64,000 nt of DNA from Coptis chinensis (taxonomy: Eukaryota > Streptophyta > Magnoliopsida > Ranunculales > Ranunculaceae), in NCBI GenBank assembly GCA_015680905.1, contig CM027378.1:87635501-87699500 (forward strand), given 5' to 3'. Made by a program: the position numbers and the translations under genes. Of the stretch, positions 21,291 through 32,218 are shown one piece after another; the first letter of the stretch is position 1; each line of letters starts with the position of its first letter. The notes below the pieces were generated by a model, which worked only from the letters and a program-made list of their open reading frames with translations, made no database searches and was not told the DNA's origin.

Positions 21291-22298
21291 ATGGCCCTCA
21301 CTCGAAGTTTCGTGCCCGAGCAAAATTTTATGGAAAATTTCCAAAATGGTCTTTTTCATCCTTTTTTTTACACTGAAATATTACGTCGAGGATGGTACCC
21401 TCTTTTACACCATAAGCAAGCATTTTATTCCAGAGAATTGGTCTTGTTATTTTATAAAAGCGGTTATTTCCAAAACGGACAATTCTTTGTCCGTGATAAC
21501 GGATGCGAACATGAATTGACTATGGAAATCATCTCTGAGGTACTTCAAATTCCTATTACAAACCAAGGAGTACACCTTCAGGATTCACCTTTCGATAATA
21601 TCCGGCATCTGATGTTTGCAACTATCCTTCATGGCGAATACAACCGGAAAAACTGTATTGTTTATCAGCGATCTTTACAAAAGAACCAATTATCTGTGAT
21701 CCAATGGGTAGCTCATAATGTCCTAGGCACGTTTAAGACTTCCGAAATAACCAAACCCCTCCTCCATTTACTCTGGGTCTTGCAAAGTAACTTCAATGAT
21801 TTTTGCATTATTAAATTTCTCTAGAATGCGATCGCACGTGTCAGGAAAAAGGCAGCTCCTTTACCAACCATTGTGACACTTATCATGATACATTGGGGTT
21901 TTTCTTGTACTTCTCCTCATACACCTCTTCGAACAGCTAACATTCTTACCATTCACTCAGTATGTAGGAACGGATTCTGGAACCCCGACGTTGCAAAGAA
22001 CCATGTCGGTGCAGGAACCAACGAAGATTGTTCCACCGACAACATCTTTACTGAAAATGCATTATGCAACGTATTTAATCCCATGGAAGGGCTTCACTTA
22101 ATTCAACAAGGACTGATGACATTATTCAAACGTCAGAACATTATTATCACCAGCCTTCTTGAATTTCAGGACCTATGGACAATAAACGAAGAGGAACAAG
22201 CACAATTCTTGCACAACCACAACCAATTCTTGGCAAATCATACTCTCATAATGGAGAACCACGCCGAGATTTACCAGACAGAAAGCAAAATGTTGTAA
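21291..22298 (+). pseudogene. Athila 3' ORF, paralogue 2, one in-frame stop
   Basis: A single frame of 1008 bp runs from MALTRSFVPEQNF to the stop at 22298, interrupted only by TAG at 21822-21824. Element B has TGG at that site, so a single G-to-A change explains the stop. Early part: RRGWYPLLHHKQAFYSREL, then VLLFYKSGYFQNGQFF and a HGEYN motif, as in the other two paralogues. Late part: Q/N/H-rich with coiled-coil character (EEEQAQFLHNHNQF). Compared with the frameshifted gag-pol of the same element this ORF is strikingly well kept. It is in the position of the env-like gene of Athila, but I see no signal peptide or clear fusion-protein layout. Confidence 0.7.
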
Positions 22299-22547
22299 CA
22301 GTTTCATTGCAACGGATTGACGGCATAGAAAATCTTATAAACGGATCCCTCCCACAAAAGGATCCTCGCCGCTACTTGGGCCAATGAAACCATTTAAATT
22401 TTGCAATTTTATATTATTTATCATTTTCTTTTTAGTTTTTAATTTTCGTATGGTAATTTGTTTTTACTTTATTATTCTCATCATACTCTAATATTTGTCT
22501 ATCCTTGTCTAAACAGGTCACATTTTTTTTTCCACATATCTTCTACA
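22299..22547 (+). other. Spacer between paralogues 2 and 3
   Basis: T-rich non-coding stretch ending TCTAAACAG just before the next ORF. This looks like a 3' splice site, so paralogue 3 may be expressed from a spliced transcript. Confidence 0.35.
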
Positions 22548-23210
22548 ATGGAAGCTCCAAAGATGATTCCAGAACAATCTTTCCATTCGTTGCTAAATTC
22601 TCCGGCATATGGACATCTTTTCAGAGACTACATCACTCAAGTTGGTTGGAACTTTCTTATTCTACACCCGGAGCAGACATACTCCCCAGGTTTGGTAACT
22701 TATTTTTATGATCACATGGAAGATCTACCAGCTGTCCAGGGTTTCTATTTGAATGGTTTTACACTACGTATTGGTAACACCCGACACACTTTTTATGAGC
22801 CAACAGTGGCTATGGCTCTAGACCTTCCTCCTCTTCAGCCAGATCTCCCCATTCAATACATGATAGAGAATGACTTTAATGACTATTCTAAGGAAGATTT
22901 TGCTGCCCGATATGGTGATGGCCTTGCCCACGTCAAAGAACGTGCCGAAGCTGGCCGATGGCCGGACTTCACTATTCCACTAGCCAGTATGACCATGAAT
23001 GTTGGAATTGCCATGTTATTTATTCTTCTGAACATCATGGGGGATTGGCATTTTTCCACTGCATCAAAGTTAGCGTGTAAGACATTCCATGCATTGGCCC
23101 AGCAACATACCGCCTTCGACATTACAGACCTAGTAATTGAGAATCTTAAGAAGGCTCGGTCTTTTCGCCAACACTATATCACCCCGCCAAGCATTCAGCA
23201 TGCGGGATAG
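22548..23210 (+). CDS. Athila 3' ORF, paralogue 3 (220 residues, intact)
   Basis: Start chosen at MEAPKMIPEQ because the homologous ORF of element B starts just before a PPKLIPRKQSFQS segment. It contains YGHLFRDYITQVGWNFLIL, then YSPGLVTYFY, the same W..L...YS..LV..FY pattern as paralogues 1 and 2. Residues about 142-170 (PLASMTMNVGIAMLFILLN then IMGDWHFSTA) are hydrophobic and nearly identical in element B, so this block is under constraint or only recently split. No stop or frameshift across 663 bp. Role unknown; candidates are an accessory or structural protein. Confidence 0.7.
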   Translation: MEAPKMIPEQSFHSLLNSPAYGHLFRDYITQVGWNFLILHPEQTYSPGLVTYFYDHMEDLPAVQGFYLNGFTLRIGNTRHTFYEPTVAMALDLPPLQPDLPIQYMIENDFNDYSKEDFAARYGDGLAHVKERAEAGRWPDFTIPLASMTMNVGIAMLFILLNIMGDWHFSTASKLACKTFHALAQQHTAFDITDLVIENLKKARSFRQHYITPPSIQHAG

Positions 23211-23697
23211 TGAGGGGACGCACTTCCCTCGGTTCGCCCACCTTCAGACTTTGGGTAAAGGTCGACTCTATGTGTCCAACAAACAAGATAATTCGTTCTT
23301 TGCGATTTCGACATGGCGACGCAAGGTATCTTAAGAAAGTTCATTCTTTCCCTAATGATGATAAAATGATAGCTCATCTAGACAATGCAAAGAAGAGGAA
23401 GTGGAGTGAAGTCCGAAAGCTATGATAGATTGGCGGGATGCAAGAGAATGACATTTCTACAGGGGACGAGGCAAGGAGGGACTATCCCCCGCCAAGGTTG
23501 GGGCAATGTGAGTTGATGCATGCATATTTTGTTTTACGCTTTGATGTGAAATAAATAATAACCTAACAAAGGTTACTCTAACATTGCTTCTACTTTTTAT
23601 GATGTATAATATATAGTGTGTTACAATAAATTTCTGTGGAAGATCTCAGCTTTATTTGTGCTCAAAGCCTCTCAGGTATACTCTTTCTTCCTCTTAA

Positions 23698-23736
23698 CAC
23701 TTTGAGGACACAGTGTCCGACTGTTTGGGGGGTGGT
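23698..23736 (+). other. Internal polypurine-tract-like site (element A)
   Basis: TTGAGGACA followed by GTTTGGGGGGTGG, the same words as the true polypurine tract region before the 3' LTR. Flanking CACT (23698-23701) and AGTG (23712-23715) can pair. Element B has a related site at 52822-52852. Confidence 0.5.
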
Positions 23737-25235
23737 AAGAACCTTTTGCAAAGATTAGGCATGCATAGTTGTATATATTTTACTTAATGTCTAAATAAAC
23801 GTATTTAGTGACAAATTCTCGTTTCCATTCTATGATGAAAAATATTTAGAGATCTCACCCTAACACCAGAATTAGGACTTGTTCTTAGAAACTTAATTTA
23901 ATACGGATGCAATAGTTTTTACATCTTTTCATGAGCATTCATGCACTGACTATCATTAAATGTACACAGCAGTAAGTTTCTGGGACCCACGGTTAGACAA
24001 TTTAGTTTCCATATCCTATAAGAATCTAACTAAAAGCCTCAAAATGTGTGATATATGAGTAATGACACAGAGGAGTAGTTCTTCCGAATAGAGAAGTTCA
24101 CACATCTACTTACTTGATCACTACCTAAATTCTAGGCGAGAATTTAGGCCTTCTTTGGATCGATATAGCCAAAAATTCACACTTGTAAAAAAAATTTACC
24201 GCTAGTCGCCCCACTGAACCTTTCATTAATCCTTTCTACTTCACAAAAAAAAAAAACATTACCCATCTAGTAACCACAAATAAATAAGCCAACCTAGATG
24301 ATGAGTATGAGAAATAGGATGAAGTGCAAAAAAATGAAGAGAAAAACTTTGTCACAAATCAAAATCAGTTACCTGTTTCAGAAGAAAAGAAAAAGAAAAA
24401 ATTAGAAATATGTTTCCAAAAATCAAAAGAAATGTCAAGGTTAGAATTCCCCAAAAAAAAAAAAAAAAATCAAATCAAAAGGGAATACAAAAGCTTGAAA
24501 AATCCAAGTATGGAAACCCATGTTAGAAGCAGGAAAGAAAATAAGGATTCTTTAGTATAAATATCTCGAAGACCTTATTCTCTCATACTTATCATTTTTG
24601 AATTTTCCATTCCATTTTCTTCTACACTACCACCTAAGCCCCATAACACCTAATAAAGACCTCTAGCTCAATTAGGAATAGGATAGTGTGATAATAAGTA
24701 GTAGTTGTGACTTCTCGACCTCGGCTCCTCTGACTGTCATTGAGTATGTGAGGAAACGTGTGCCCACTGCACACTGGAGATAGCAAAGCTTGAGTGGAAA
24801 AATAAGAGAGAAATTGTGTTTCGACACATACCTGTGAGAACCTACTTAAGGACGCTATCCAAAGGATCCAGAAACGGCCCTGCTCGTACATTTCATTATT
24901 AGATCACTGCATGCATGCTCATACGTAGATGTTTCGATTATTGTATGTATATTAACTTGAATTTCGAAAGAATAAAATCCTTGTTTCCCCTGCTAGTGAG
25001 ATGTCTAGATACCTGAGATTAATTAAGGAAACAAGCCTTTGTTACTAAGTCATTGTAGTATAAAGTAAGTTTGTGAGTATCTTCTCTGGAAAACTCTCAC
25101 GAGGCTATAACTCGTCCACTAGGGAATTCCTAGTGGTTCAAGGCCTTGTTGCATACGGTCAATGCAACCGCACTCTGCGAAATGAGATTTAGCTTAGGAC
25201 AACACATTTTTGACCACTTATCCTTTTAATGTCTC
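23737..25235 (+). other. Conserved non-coding 3' region of element A
   Basis: About 1.5 kb without a credible ORF but clearly alignable with 52853-54308 of element B. Shared words include TTAGTGACAAA, GAGAATCTAAC-like phrases, TCTTTGGATCGA and CTAATAAAGACCTCTAGCTC. A purine-rich AAAAGAAAAAG stretch lies near 24385. Confidence 0.6.
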
Positions 25236-25237
25236 TT

Positions 25238-25277
25238 CTTTGCTTGAGGACAAGCAAAGTGCTGTTTGGGGGTGGTG
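25238..25277 (+). other. Stem-loop and polypurine tract before the 3' LTR (element A)
   Basis: CTTTGCTTG-AGGA-CAAGCAAAG (25238-25259) is a perfect 9-bp stem with a 4-nt loop. TTTGGGGGTGGTG then runs directly into the LTR at 25278. The G-rich run is the plus-strand primer; the hairpin is identical in element B. Confidence 0.8.
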
Positions 25278-26999
25278 TGATAAGCACCCAAAACTGTAAT
25301 ATTAAACCCCGAGAGACACAACATTTTGGTCGATTATGTGTTTAATAATCATGTAATAATTATATTTTCGTACTTTTATAGGTTTCCGCAATTAAAATGA
25401 ATATAATGATAAAACATGCATCGAAGTATGGGAATACGGGAATATTTAGAGTTTCCCACTCAACCCCCGTGAAGCCCAACAAAGCCTGACTAGAGCCGAA
25501 GTTTCCAAAAGAACAAAACCAGTGCAGAACGGGTCCATATATAAAGAAGCAGCAAACTTTCGAAGCTCAATTCGGATAAATCTAGATGCCGACGTTGGCT
25601 AGTGAAGCTGCCATAGCAACCCGGGCGACGAACTCTGCGCAAGGACAGAAAGTCGTCAAAACGCCAAAATCGGCGCCGCCACTGGACACACTAAGTGGAC
25701 CCACTCTGCGGGTCCAGAAGGCATGATGAGTCAGCATAGGCAGGTGGCAAAGGATGGTTTCAATTTGGTACCACCTGGCAAGAGAGAAGACATCGCATAC
25801 AAATTCAAACCGTGGTTTGAATTAAAATGAGCTACAAAACAAAACTTAAAAGCAAAAGACAAAAAAGCTAAACAGATCAAAACAAAACTTTGATTCTCAA
25901 AGTTTTGAACAAATCAATTAGCTAACGAACAAAACTCAATTAAATGGTTCACAAGCCATCCAACCTATATATATGAGGGGGTCGCCTTCATTATTTCGCC
26001 TTCAGCATTTTCATGCTTTAGCTTCCGCCTAGTTAGTTTATTTCTTCAAGATTTACATTCTCATTCATTTCCATTCCAAAGAAATTAAATATCGTAAGTT
26101 ATTTTACCCTTAATAAAATTTTCTTTTCTAGTTTAATTCCCCGTCCCGCATTTATTTACTTAATGTATACAAAGAAGTTTTATTATTCCTTCTATGACCA
26201 TGAGCTAATCCCCGGGAGTGGTTATCTTTGCTTCGTGTAAAAATCTAGATTGACTCTTTAATATTCTAGAGTCACTACTTAGGAATTAGGCTTAGATTTG
26301 ACATCCGGTCCCAAAATGATCGAGACTGCATAAAGTTGGATTTGCTTGATGCTCGAGCAGTCTCGCTAACCCAAAATGTCTCGTCGCGCGACTCTCGATA
26401 ATGTCGAACATGACTCTCCATTAAATCCGGTGATGTGAAATCGAGCCAGGAGCTGAAATAATATACCAGAGATGAGATATTATTGAAACTCCTTATGCTA
26501 GTGAAATGCGACCTAGAGATGTGGGCATGCACTAGGGATCAATACTCGATGTCGTCTCCGAAAATGGGACGAATTAGAGATGTAGTGATGTGGTAATATA
26601 AACTGTTGAAAAATGATTCTCGTATGAGTATGACTAACTCTCTCCTTGTTTCTCTATTTTTGTTTACCTACATATAATTGCCGTAGTAATTTACATTATT
26701 TGCATTACCGTTAATTTAATTAAAACCAACTAAAAAGAAACCTAAAAATCCTACTCACCAAAAGTTGTAATTCCAGTTGTGAACCTATCCGAGCCCTAAG
26801 GTTTGGACGATCCCTTACTCGACCTATCCTACCAAACCCACGTGAGTAAGGTAACTTGACTAAAACGTACGACTATACGGACATTGGACTTTGGACTTTG
26901 GACTTGGGTCTTTGGACTTCGGACTTTGGACTATGGACCTCAGACTTAAGAAAATAAGTAACTGAAATCAATAAACGTGTATAAAGAGAGTTTTTATCA
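25278..26999 (+). repeat. 3' LTR of element A
   Basis: 1722 bp, TGATAA...TTATCA, homologous over its whole length to 9209-10918 and to the solo LTR at 3435-5168. It carries the same TATA-like word near 25965 and the GGACTTY heptamer array near 26880-26946. Confidence 0.93.
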
Positions 27000-27001
27000 C
27001 A

Positions 27002-27244
27002 ATGCAAAATACAATACAAAATAACGATGTGTCCTCTGTTAATTCAAACGATGTACATAATCACGAACTAGATTACAATATAGGACAAATCAGACTTTCG
27101 AATCAACACGATCGTAATGTGTTTCCATTGCAAACAACATCTTCAAACCCAAATAATGCAAACTTAATATACAAAAAAAAAGTATCATGTGAAAGGAAAC
27201 ATGAAAATGAATATACTGAAAGTAGGTTCAAGAACAGATTATGA
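27002..27244 (+). CDS. Short N-rich ORF in Mutator-like element 1, unrecognised
   Basis: An 80-residue open frame, rich in Asn and Ser, starts inside the CAATG duplication of Athila A, so its true beginning lay on the other side (before 9209) and is now separated. The word AATTCAAACGAT occurs on both sides of the retrotransposon (9191 and about 27041), hinting at a small repeat in the original gene. No family recognised. It could be the 3' end of the element's own gene or non-coding. Confidence 0.25.
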   Translation: MQNTIQNNDVSSVNSNDVHNHELDYNIGQIRLSNQHDRNVFPLQTTSSNPNNANLIYKKKVSCERKHENEYTESRFKNRL

Positions 27245-27406
27245 GGCATCAACAATCACTTGGTTTCTTTTTTTTTTTTAAAGTTTTATCAGAATGCACA
27301 CTGCCAAGAACAAACAACATGAGTCGCACCAACAGCAAAGACAGGTGTTTTTTTGGTGTAGCAATGGGCAATGGTGTTTGCATTACTTGTTATTTTTCTA
27401 GTTACA

Positions 27407-27804
27407 TGAAATCATGGGTAATGCAATAGTTATTTGATTATTGCAATGGGCATAGTGGAATGGGCATTTGATTTTAAGTAATCTGTGAGGAGGGTAACAA
27501 GTAATCACCATACCTCACGGGTTAAATGTTTAATGTTAAAATAACAGAAAAATAACAAATAACAAATAATGCAATGAGCAACAAGGGAAGTAACTAACCT
27601 GGGGTTAAAGCTTGCGATGACCTTGAATGCCGGAGTGGGTTTTTCAATTTGGAGTTTTCGGAGTTTGGAGTGTTTTTCAACTTAGTTGGTTTCGGACATT
27701 GTTTCACGAAGGTATTTGTTCACCAATTTTTGTTTTGTGTTTTGTTGAGTTTATGGGCTGGGCTTTAAGGACACAAACAGTAGTATGTCACGGTAGGATG
27801 TCAC
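27407..27804 (-). repeat. Right TIR of Mutator-like element 1
   Basis: Inverted copy of 7519-7918, ending GGTAGGATGTCAC. Only about 40 bp separate it from the start of the second Mutator-like element. Confidence 0.85.
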
Positions 27805-27978
27805 CCTATCCCCTCCGATCGATATATACATAAATATTATTTTGCTCTAGTCAGGACTTCCCAGATAAAAAAAACTTCTGGACCAAACAAATTCACGTGA
27901 CTTTTTTTTTCTCTCTATTTTCTCTCCACTTTTTTCTCCAGCCCCACCTTTTCTCTCTCTTCTCTTTCCACATATTCA

Positions 27979-28012
<34 letters not shown>
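27979..28012 (+). repeat. (CT)n microsatellite in the left TIR of element 2
   Basis: Uninterrupted CT repeat within a wider pyrimidine-rich region (27900-28140). A 78-residue open frame across it is an artefact of the repeat. Confidence 0.85.
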
Positions 28013-28017
<5 letters not shown>

Positions 28018-28481
28018 CTTACCTCACACACTCTCTCTCCACTTTATTTCACGTGAACTCAAACCATTTCTTATTCTCTCTCCTCTCTCTCTCCAATTTT
28101 GCTTCTCACGCCTCTCTCCTCTCTCTCTTTTAATTCTTTTATCCACACTTCTCAACTTCCTACCCCACCTTCACTATCACCTCAATATCACCACCACACT
28201 TTTTCCACTTTTTAAGAGTGTTTCAATGTGGAACAAATTAGCCAACGCTAGACTACATTTGCTTTTCAGCATCAGTGCACTGGTACGCTCAAATTTTTTC
28301 CTGTTTTTTTTCTCAAATATTTATTATTAAATGCTAATTAATTATATTCTGTTTTCAACATATTGAGGTGGTATGATCAATTTATATATACATTTAATTT
28401 CTCAAAAATTATTATTAAATGCCAACTAATTATAATTTAGCTCATATTTTGAAATTGTTATGCATGTGTAGCATCTATTGA

Positions 28482-30770
28482 ATGGATATGGAGTTTGAAC
28501 ATTCAGACTTAGATGAAGAAGAACAAGCTGATATGGTTTATATGCCTGAAGTAAAGGAAGATTGCAAACCGAAAATAGGACAAGAATTTCACTCTTTGGA
28601 TGAAGCTTATGAATTTTACAACAATTATGCAAAAGTGGTTGGATTTAGTATACGAAGTAATTCTACTAAAAGGGATAAAGAAGGCAATGAAATAACTAGG
28701 AAGGAGTATTGTTGTTTCAAAGAGGGGAAATCTAAACAGAAAAATGAAAGATAAAAGAAAAGGCGTCGGGGGATTGTTCGTGAGGGTTGTAAGGCAAAAT
28801 TGTCAATTTTGAAGAATAAATTGAAGTCGGGTTACAGCATTAGCCAATTTATCGAGGTCCACAACCATTCACTTTCGACCCCTCATAAAGTACATCTATT
28901 AAGATTTCACCGTGGCGTATCTGATACAAAAAAGTCATTGTCTAATCTTTTATCATCTGCTAATATACCTATAAACCAGCAAATTAGTATTCTTTCAATG
29001 GAAGCGGGTGGAATAGAAAATATTGGTTGTACAGAAAAAGACCTTAGAAATTTTGTTAGAGATTCAAAGAGCTTAGTAGATGGGCATGATGCAGAGATAT
29101 TGATGGAATATTTTTTGTCATAGCAAGAAATGAATTCTTCATTTTCTTTCAAAACTGAGACCGGTGATGAAGATAGGTTGACTCATTGTTTCTGGGCTGA
29201 TGCAGAGGCAATAAGGGCGTACAAGCTTTACGGTGATGTAGTAGTGTTTGATACAACCTACAAAACCAATAAATATGGTATGATATTTGCACCATTTGTA
29301 GGGGTGGATAAACATCGCCAGACTGTAATATTTGGTTGTGCATTCCTGTGTGATGAGGCGACAGAATCATTCATTTGGCTACTCCAAAAATGGATGGAAG
29401 TAATGTCAATTGGCTCTCCTAAAATGATTATCACCGATCAAGACCCCACTATGTCAAAAGCTATTGCTTAAGCTCTTCCAAATACATATCACCGATACTG
29501 CATTTGGCATATTCTGAACAAGTTTTCTGAAAAATTGGATGCAATCATCTATAGAGATCACTATACTGCGTTTCAAAAATGCATTTGGAATACAGAGTCT
29601 GGGGAAGAGTTTGAGGTAAAGTGGCAAGATACAATAGGGAAAAGCGAACTAAAAGATAACACTTGGTTAGCTGCTTTGTATGGTATGCGGTCTAAGTGGG
29701 TTTCGTCATTTGTGAAACACATTTTCGCTACCGGCATGTCAAGTAGTCAAAGGGCAGAAAGTTCACATGCATTTTTCAAGAGGTATGTCTCTAAAGAAAA
29801 TTCTTTAAAAGAATTTGTTACGTGATTTAATAGGGCATTTGAATACCAGCTTCATAAAGAATTGCAAGCTGATCATGTTGATAGCAATGAGCGTCCCGTG
29901 ATGAAAACCTCAATTTCTATGGAGAAACAGATGGCATATATTTATACATTGTCTATTTTTCTTAGATTTCAGAATGAGTTGTGGGAGAGTTTGGAGTACT
30001 TTATTGAAAGTTCAGTAGATAATGAAAAGTAGGTTGTCTACATGGTGAAAAGGCCAAGTGCAAAAGATTTTAGACCGCGGAAAGTTGTATATGATATGGC
30101 TCTAAATTTTGCTACCTGTAGCTGTAAGAAATTTGAATTTGAAGGAATTCCTTGTAGACACATTTTGGCTTATATACTGCGTAGATGGAAGAAAGACACA
30201 AAATTGGAAGAAATAATAACAGATGGTGGGAAAGAGGTGAATGAAAATAGTAACAACTTTATGTTGTTGAGACACACAAAATTATCTCATCTTACTTCAA
30301 GGGTACTTGATGACACTGTAGTTTGTGAAGAGGCAAGTGAAGTATATAAAGAACATTTGAAAGTGGTACATGAAAAGATTAAGGAAGTGCTGGCTATTAA
30401 AGGAGTTGGAATTTCTCCAATAGAAAAAACGCATCGACATGTGACTTTGAATGAGCCTAATCCTGTTAGAGCAAAAGACAGTGGAAAACATAGATTACAA
30501 GGGGGAAAAGAGAAGGCACAGGTTCAAGCAAGTCAACTAAGGCGTTGTAATGGATGTGGACTTACTGGGCAATCACATGACAAAGAAACTGTCCGAAGTT
30601 GATTGGTAATGTTCGATTGCTTACTATTTTTATTTAATACTTACTCTTTTATTTTTATTTTTATTTGTACTGAGCTTAATATTGGATGTTATAGGTTCAA
30701 CTGACACTCAAAGTCCAGCTGATGGTGGTGGTAACTCTTCAGCCTCTACAGAAGTTGAACGCTTGCCTTG
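28482..30770 (+). pseudogene. FAR1-like Mutator transposase, five in-frame stops
   Basis: One frame is kept from 28482 to 30602. FAR1 DNA-binding region: GQEFHSLDEAYEFYNNYAK, then GFSIRSNSTK and a downstream CKAKL and EVHNH. MULE transposase core: VVVFDTTYKTNKYGM (Asp), IITDQDPTMSKAI (Asp), SSQRAESSHAFFKRY (Glu). SWIM zinc finger: CSCKKFEFEGIPCRHIL. C-terminal CNGC knuckle. Stops are TAA 28752, TAG 29121, TAA 29469, TGA 29823 and TAG 30030, with no frameshift. A last exon after an AG at about 30694 may end at the TGA at 30768-30770. Host FAR1/FHY3 genes share this layout, but the TIRs around it favour an element-borne transposase. Confidence 0.85.
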
Positions 30771-31800
30771 AGTGGACCATAATAGTGAATTGGTGGTGCT
30801 ATCCATTTGTGAAATGGAGTTAGTAGTTTTATTTCTTTGGTAAATTAAATGGGGTTCGTAGCTAGAATCAGCACTGTTATTTAGTATGTGGATTAGCGGA
30901 AAAAAATAACTATTCTTTAGTATATGAATTGAGGTGTTTCTATTTTAATTTTTTAAGCTAATGAATTCTTAAACTTATAACTTTTAATGACCTTCAGCTA
31001 GTACTCGGTACAAGTTTGCTAAAGACCACTGTTTCTGGCATAAATTTGTAGTACGTGATGGGACCGTAATTCTATTGTTCTTGTAAAGAGAACTTAATTA
31101 GTCAAGGTAATATAAAACTCTGCCAAACCTCAAACACACGGATTGTGATGTTCAAATAGAAAAAGGACACTAAAGATCTTTTTGATGATATATCATCTGT
31201 GTCGCCAGCTTGTTTGACAATAGTTGCATTGCGAGAAAGACCCATGCAGGTGGCTTATATCAACATTTGATGGTCCTATGCATGAAATCTTTGGATAGGG
31301 GAAATTGACTTGGCATGATTGTTTCTGCTTGAGATCCATGACATTAATCTATATTATGATGTTAAAACTTGAAAGTCATTGATGACTAGTAAATTCTGGT
31401 AGGCTTGGGAAGCTAATGTATCGATGTCATTTGCATACTTATGCCATAGATGTACTGTACGTGTATTGTCTTTGATGTCTTACAATATATTTATTGAATC
31501 TCATACCCTGTTTATTATTCCGTATTATGTGTTGTTGGAATTGATCCGAAGGTGATTAAAGAACCTTTTGCCATTAGCTAGTACTTTCGGTACCATCTTA
31601 AATAGCTTTTTCCACTCGGTACAAGTTCCATCAAGCTTACGACATAAATTTATGACACCACAAATTGGTGTCATAAAAAGTTCCACACCACGCGGTTTGT
31701 AGTCTCACACCTTATATCGTCTAACTAACAAGAGAAATCATCCACACTACAGGCCGGGCCCTAGTGTGTGACTATGTGAGGACTATTTACTTCTCACGGT
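30771..31800. other. Non-coding interior of Mutator-like element 2
   Basis: Probably the transposase 3' UTR followed by AT-rich filler. I see no coding similarity on either strand. Confidence 0.4.
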
Positions 31801-31986
31801 TACATAACATAGAAGATTCAACAAATCAACAGAGGTGCGATACGTATAGGAAGCAGCAAAAGAAACTTTCTTGATCTCTGACCACCTTCCAGCTCCATAC
31901 TTCGAGGCCAACTTGATAACCTCACAAAGAGTCCAACTGTCCAAGCACAATGGTGCTTTCTCCGAAACCCATAATTTGAAGCTGTC
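31801..31986 (-). pseudogene. Myb/SANT-domain gene fragment (TRF-like type)
   Basis: On the minus strand a 62-codon open stretch contains WTLCEVIKLASKYGAGRWSE followed by IKKVSF and YTYRTSVDL. Regular tryptophans and the YGAGRWSEIKK motif are those of plant Myb-like/telomere-repeat-binding-factor-like SANT repeats. The domain is cut at both ends and no start codon belongs to it, so it is a captured exon. Confidence 0.65.
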
Positions 31987-32218
31987 AAGGCCACATTATA
32001 ATCTGAACCGTCTGCAAAGGAATCTGCATAATCCACCTAATAAATTTGATGCTCTTCACTAAATGTATAAATTGGTTGCAATTTGTTAGCAGTGAACGTA
32101 ACTTGAAAGTTAAAATGAGGTGATCACTACCATTTTTCTTGGAAAAAAAAATCAAAAGATGCACTTGTACAGAACAAAACAGAGTAGAATATTCAAATTG
32201 GGACCAGTATGATTTTAC

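Larger units (their letters stand above)
9209..26999 (+). mobile_element. Athila-type Ty3/gypsy retrotransposon A, full length
   Basis: 17.8 kb bounded by two similar LTRs (9209-10918 and 25278-26999), each starting TGATAA and ending TTATCA. The perfect 5-bp duplication CAATG lies at 9204-9208 and 27000-27004. Order inside: primer-binding site, long leader, gag, protease, RT-RNase H, integrase, then about 8 kb of extra 3' sequence with several ORFs and regulatory-looking blocks. The GAG sequence, the DLGAS protease and a long post-pol region place it with Athila elements. gag-pol is broken by several frameshifts and stops, so it cannot make its own enzymes as read here. Confidence 0.95.
7519..27804. 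mobile_element. Mutator-like element 1, split by Athila A
   Basis: Left end 7519-7918 and right end 27407-27804 are inverted copies of each other over about 400 bp, starting GTGACATCCTACCGTGAC. Removing the nested retrotransposon (9209-26999 plus one duplication) leaves an element of about 2.5 kb. Long TIRs on a short non-autonomous body are typical of Mutator-like elements. I found no target duplication outside the TIRs: the left flank reads GTTAGTTAAA and the right flank CCTATCCCCT, so one end may be rearranged or the true terminus lies slightly elsewhere. The only recognisable coding part inside is a GRF-type zinc-finger ORF. Confidence 0.8.

Noticed and set aside
27897-28133. 78-codon frame rich in Ser/Leu/Phe
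   Set aside because: Translation of the CT-rich TIR and CT microsatellite.
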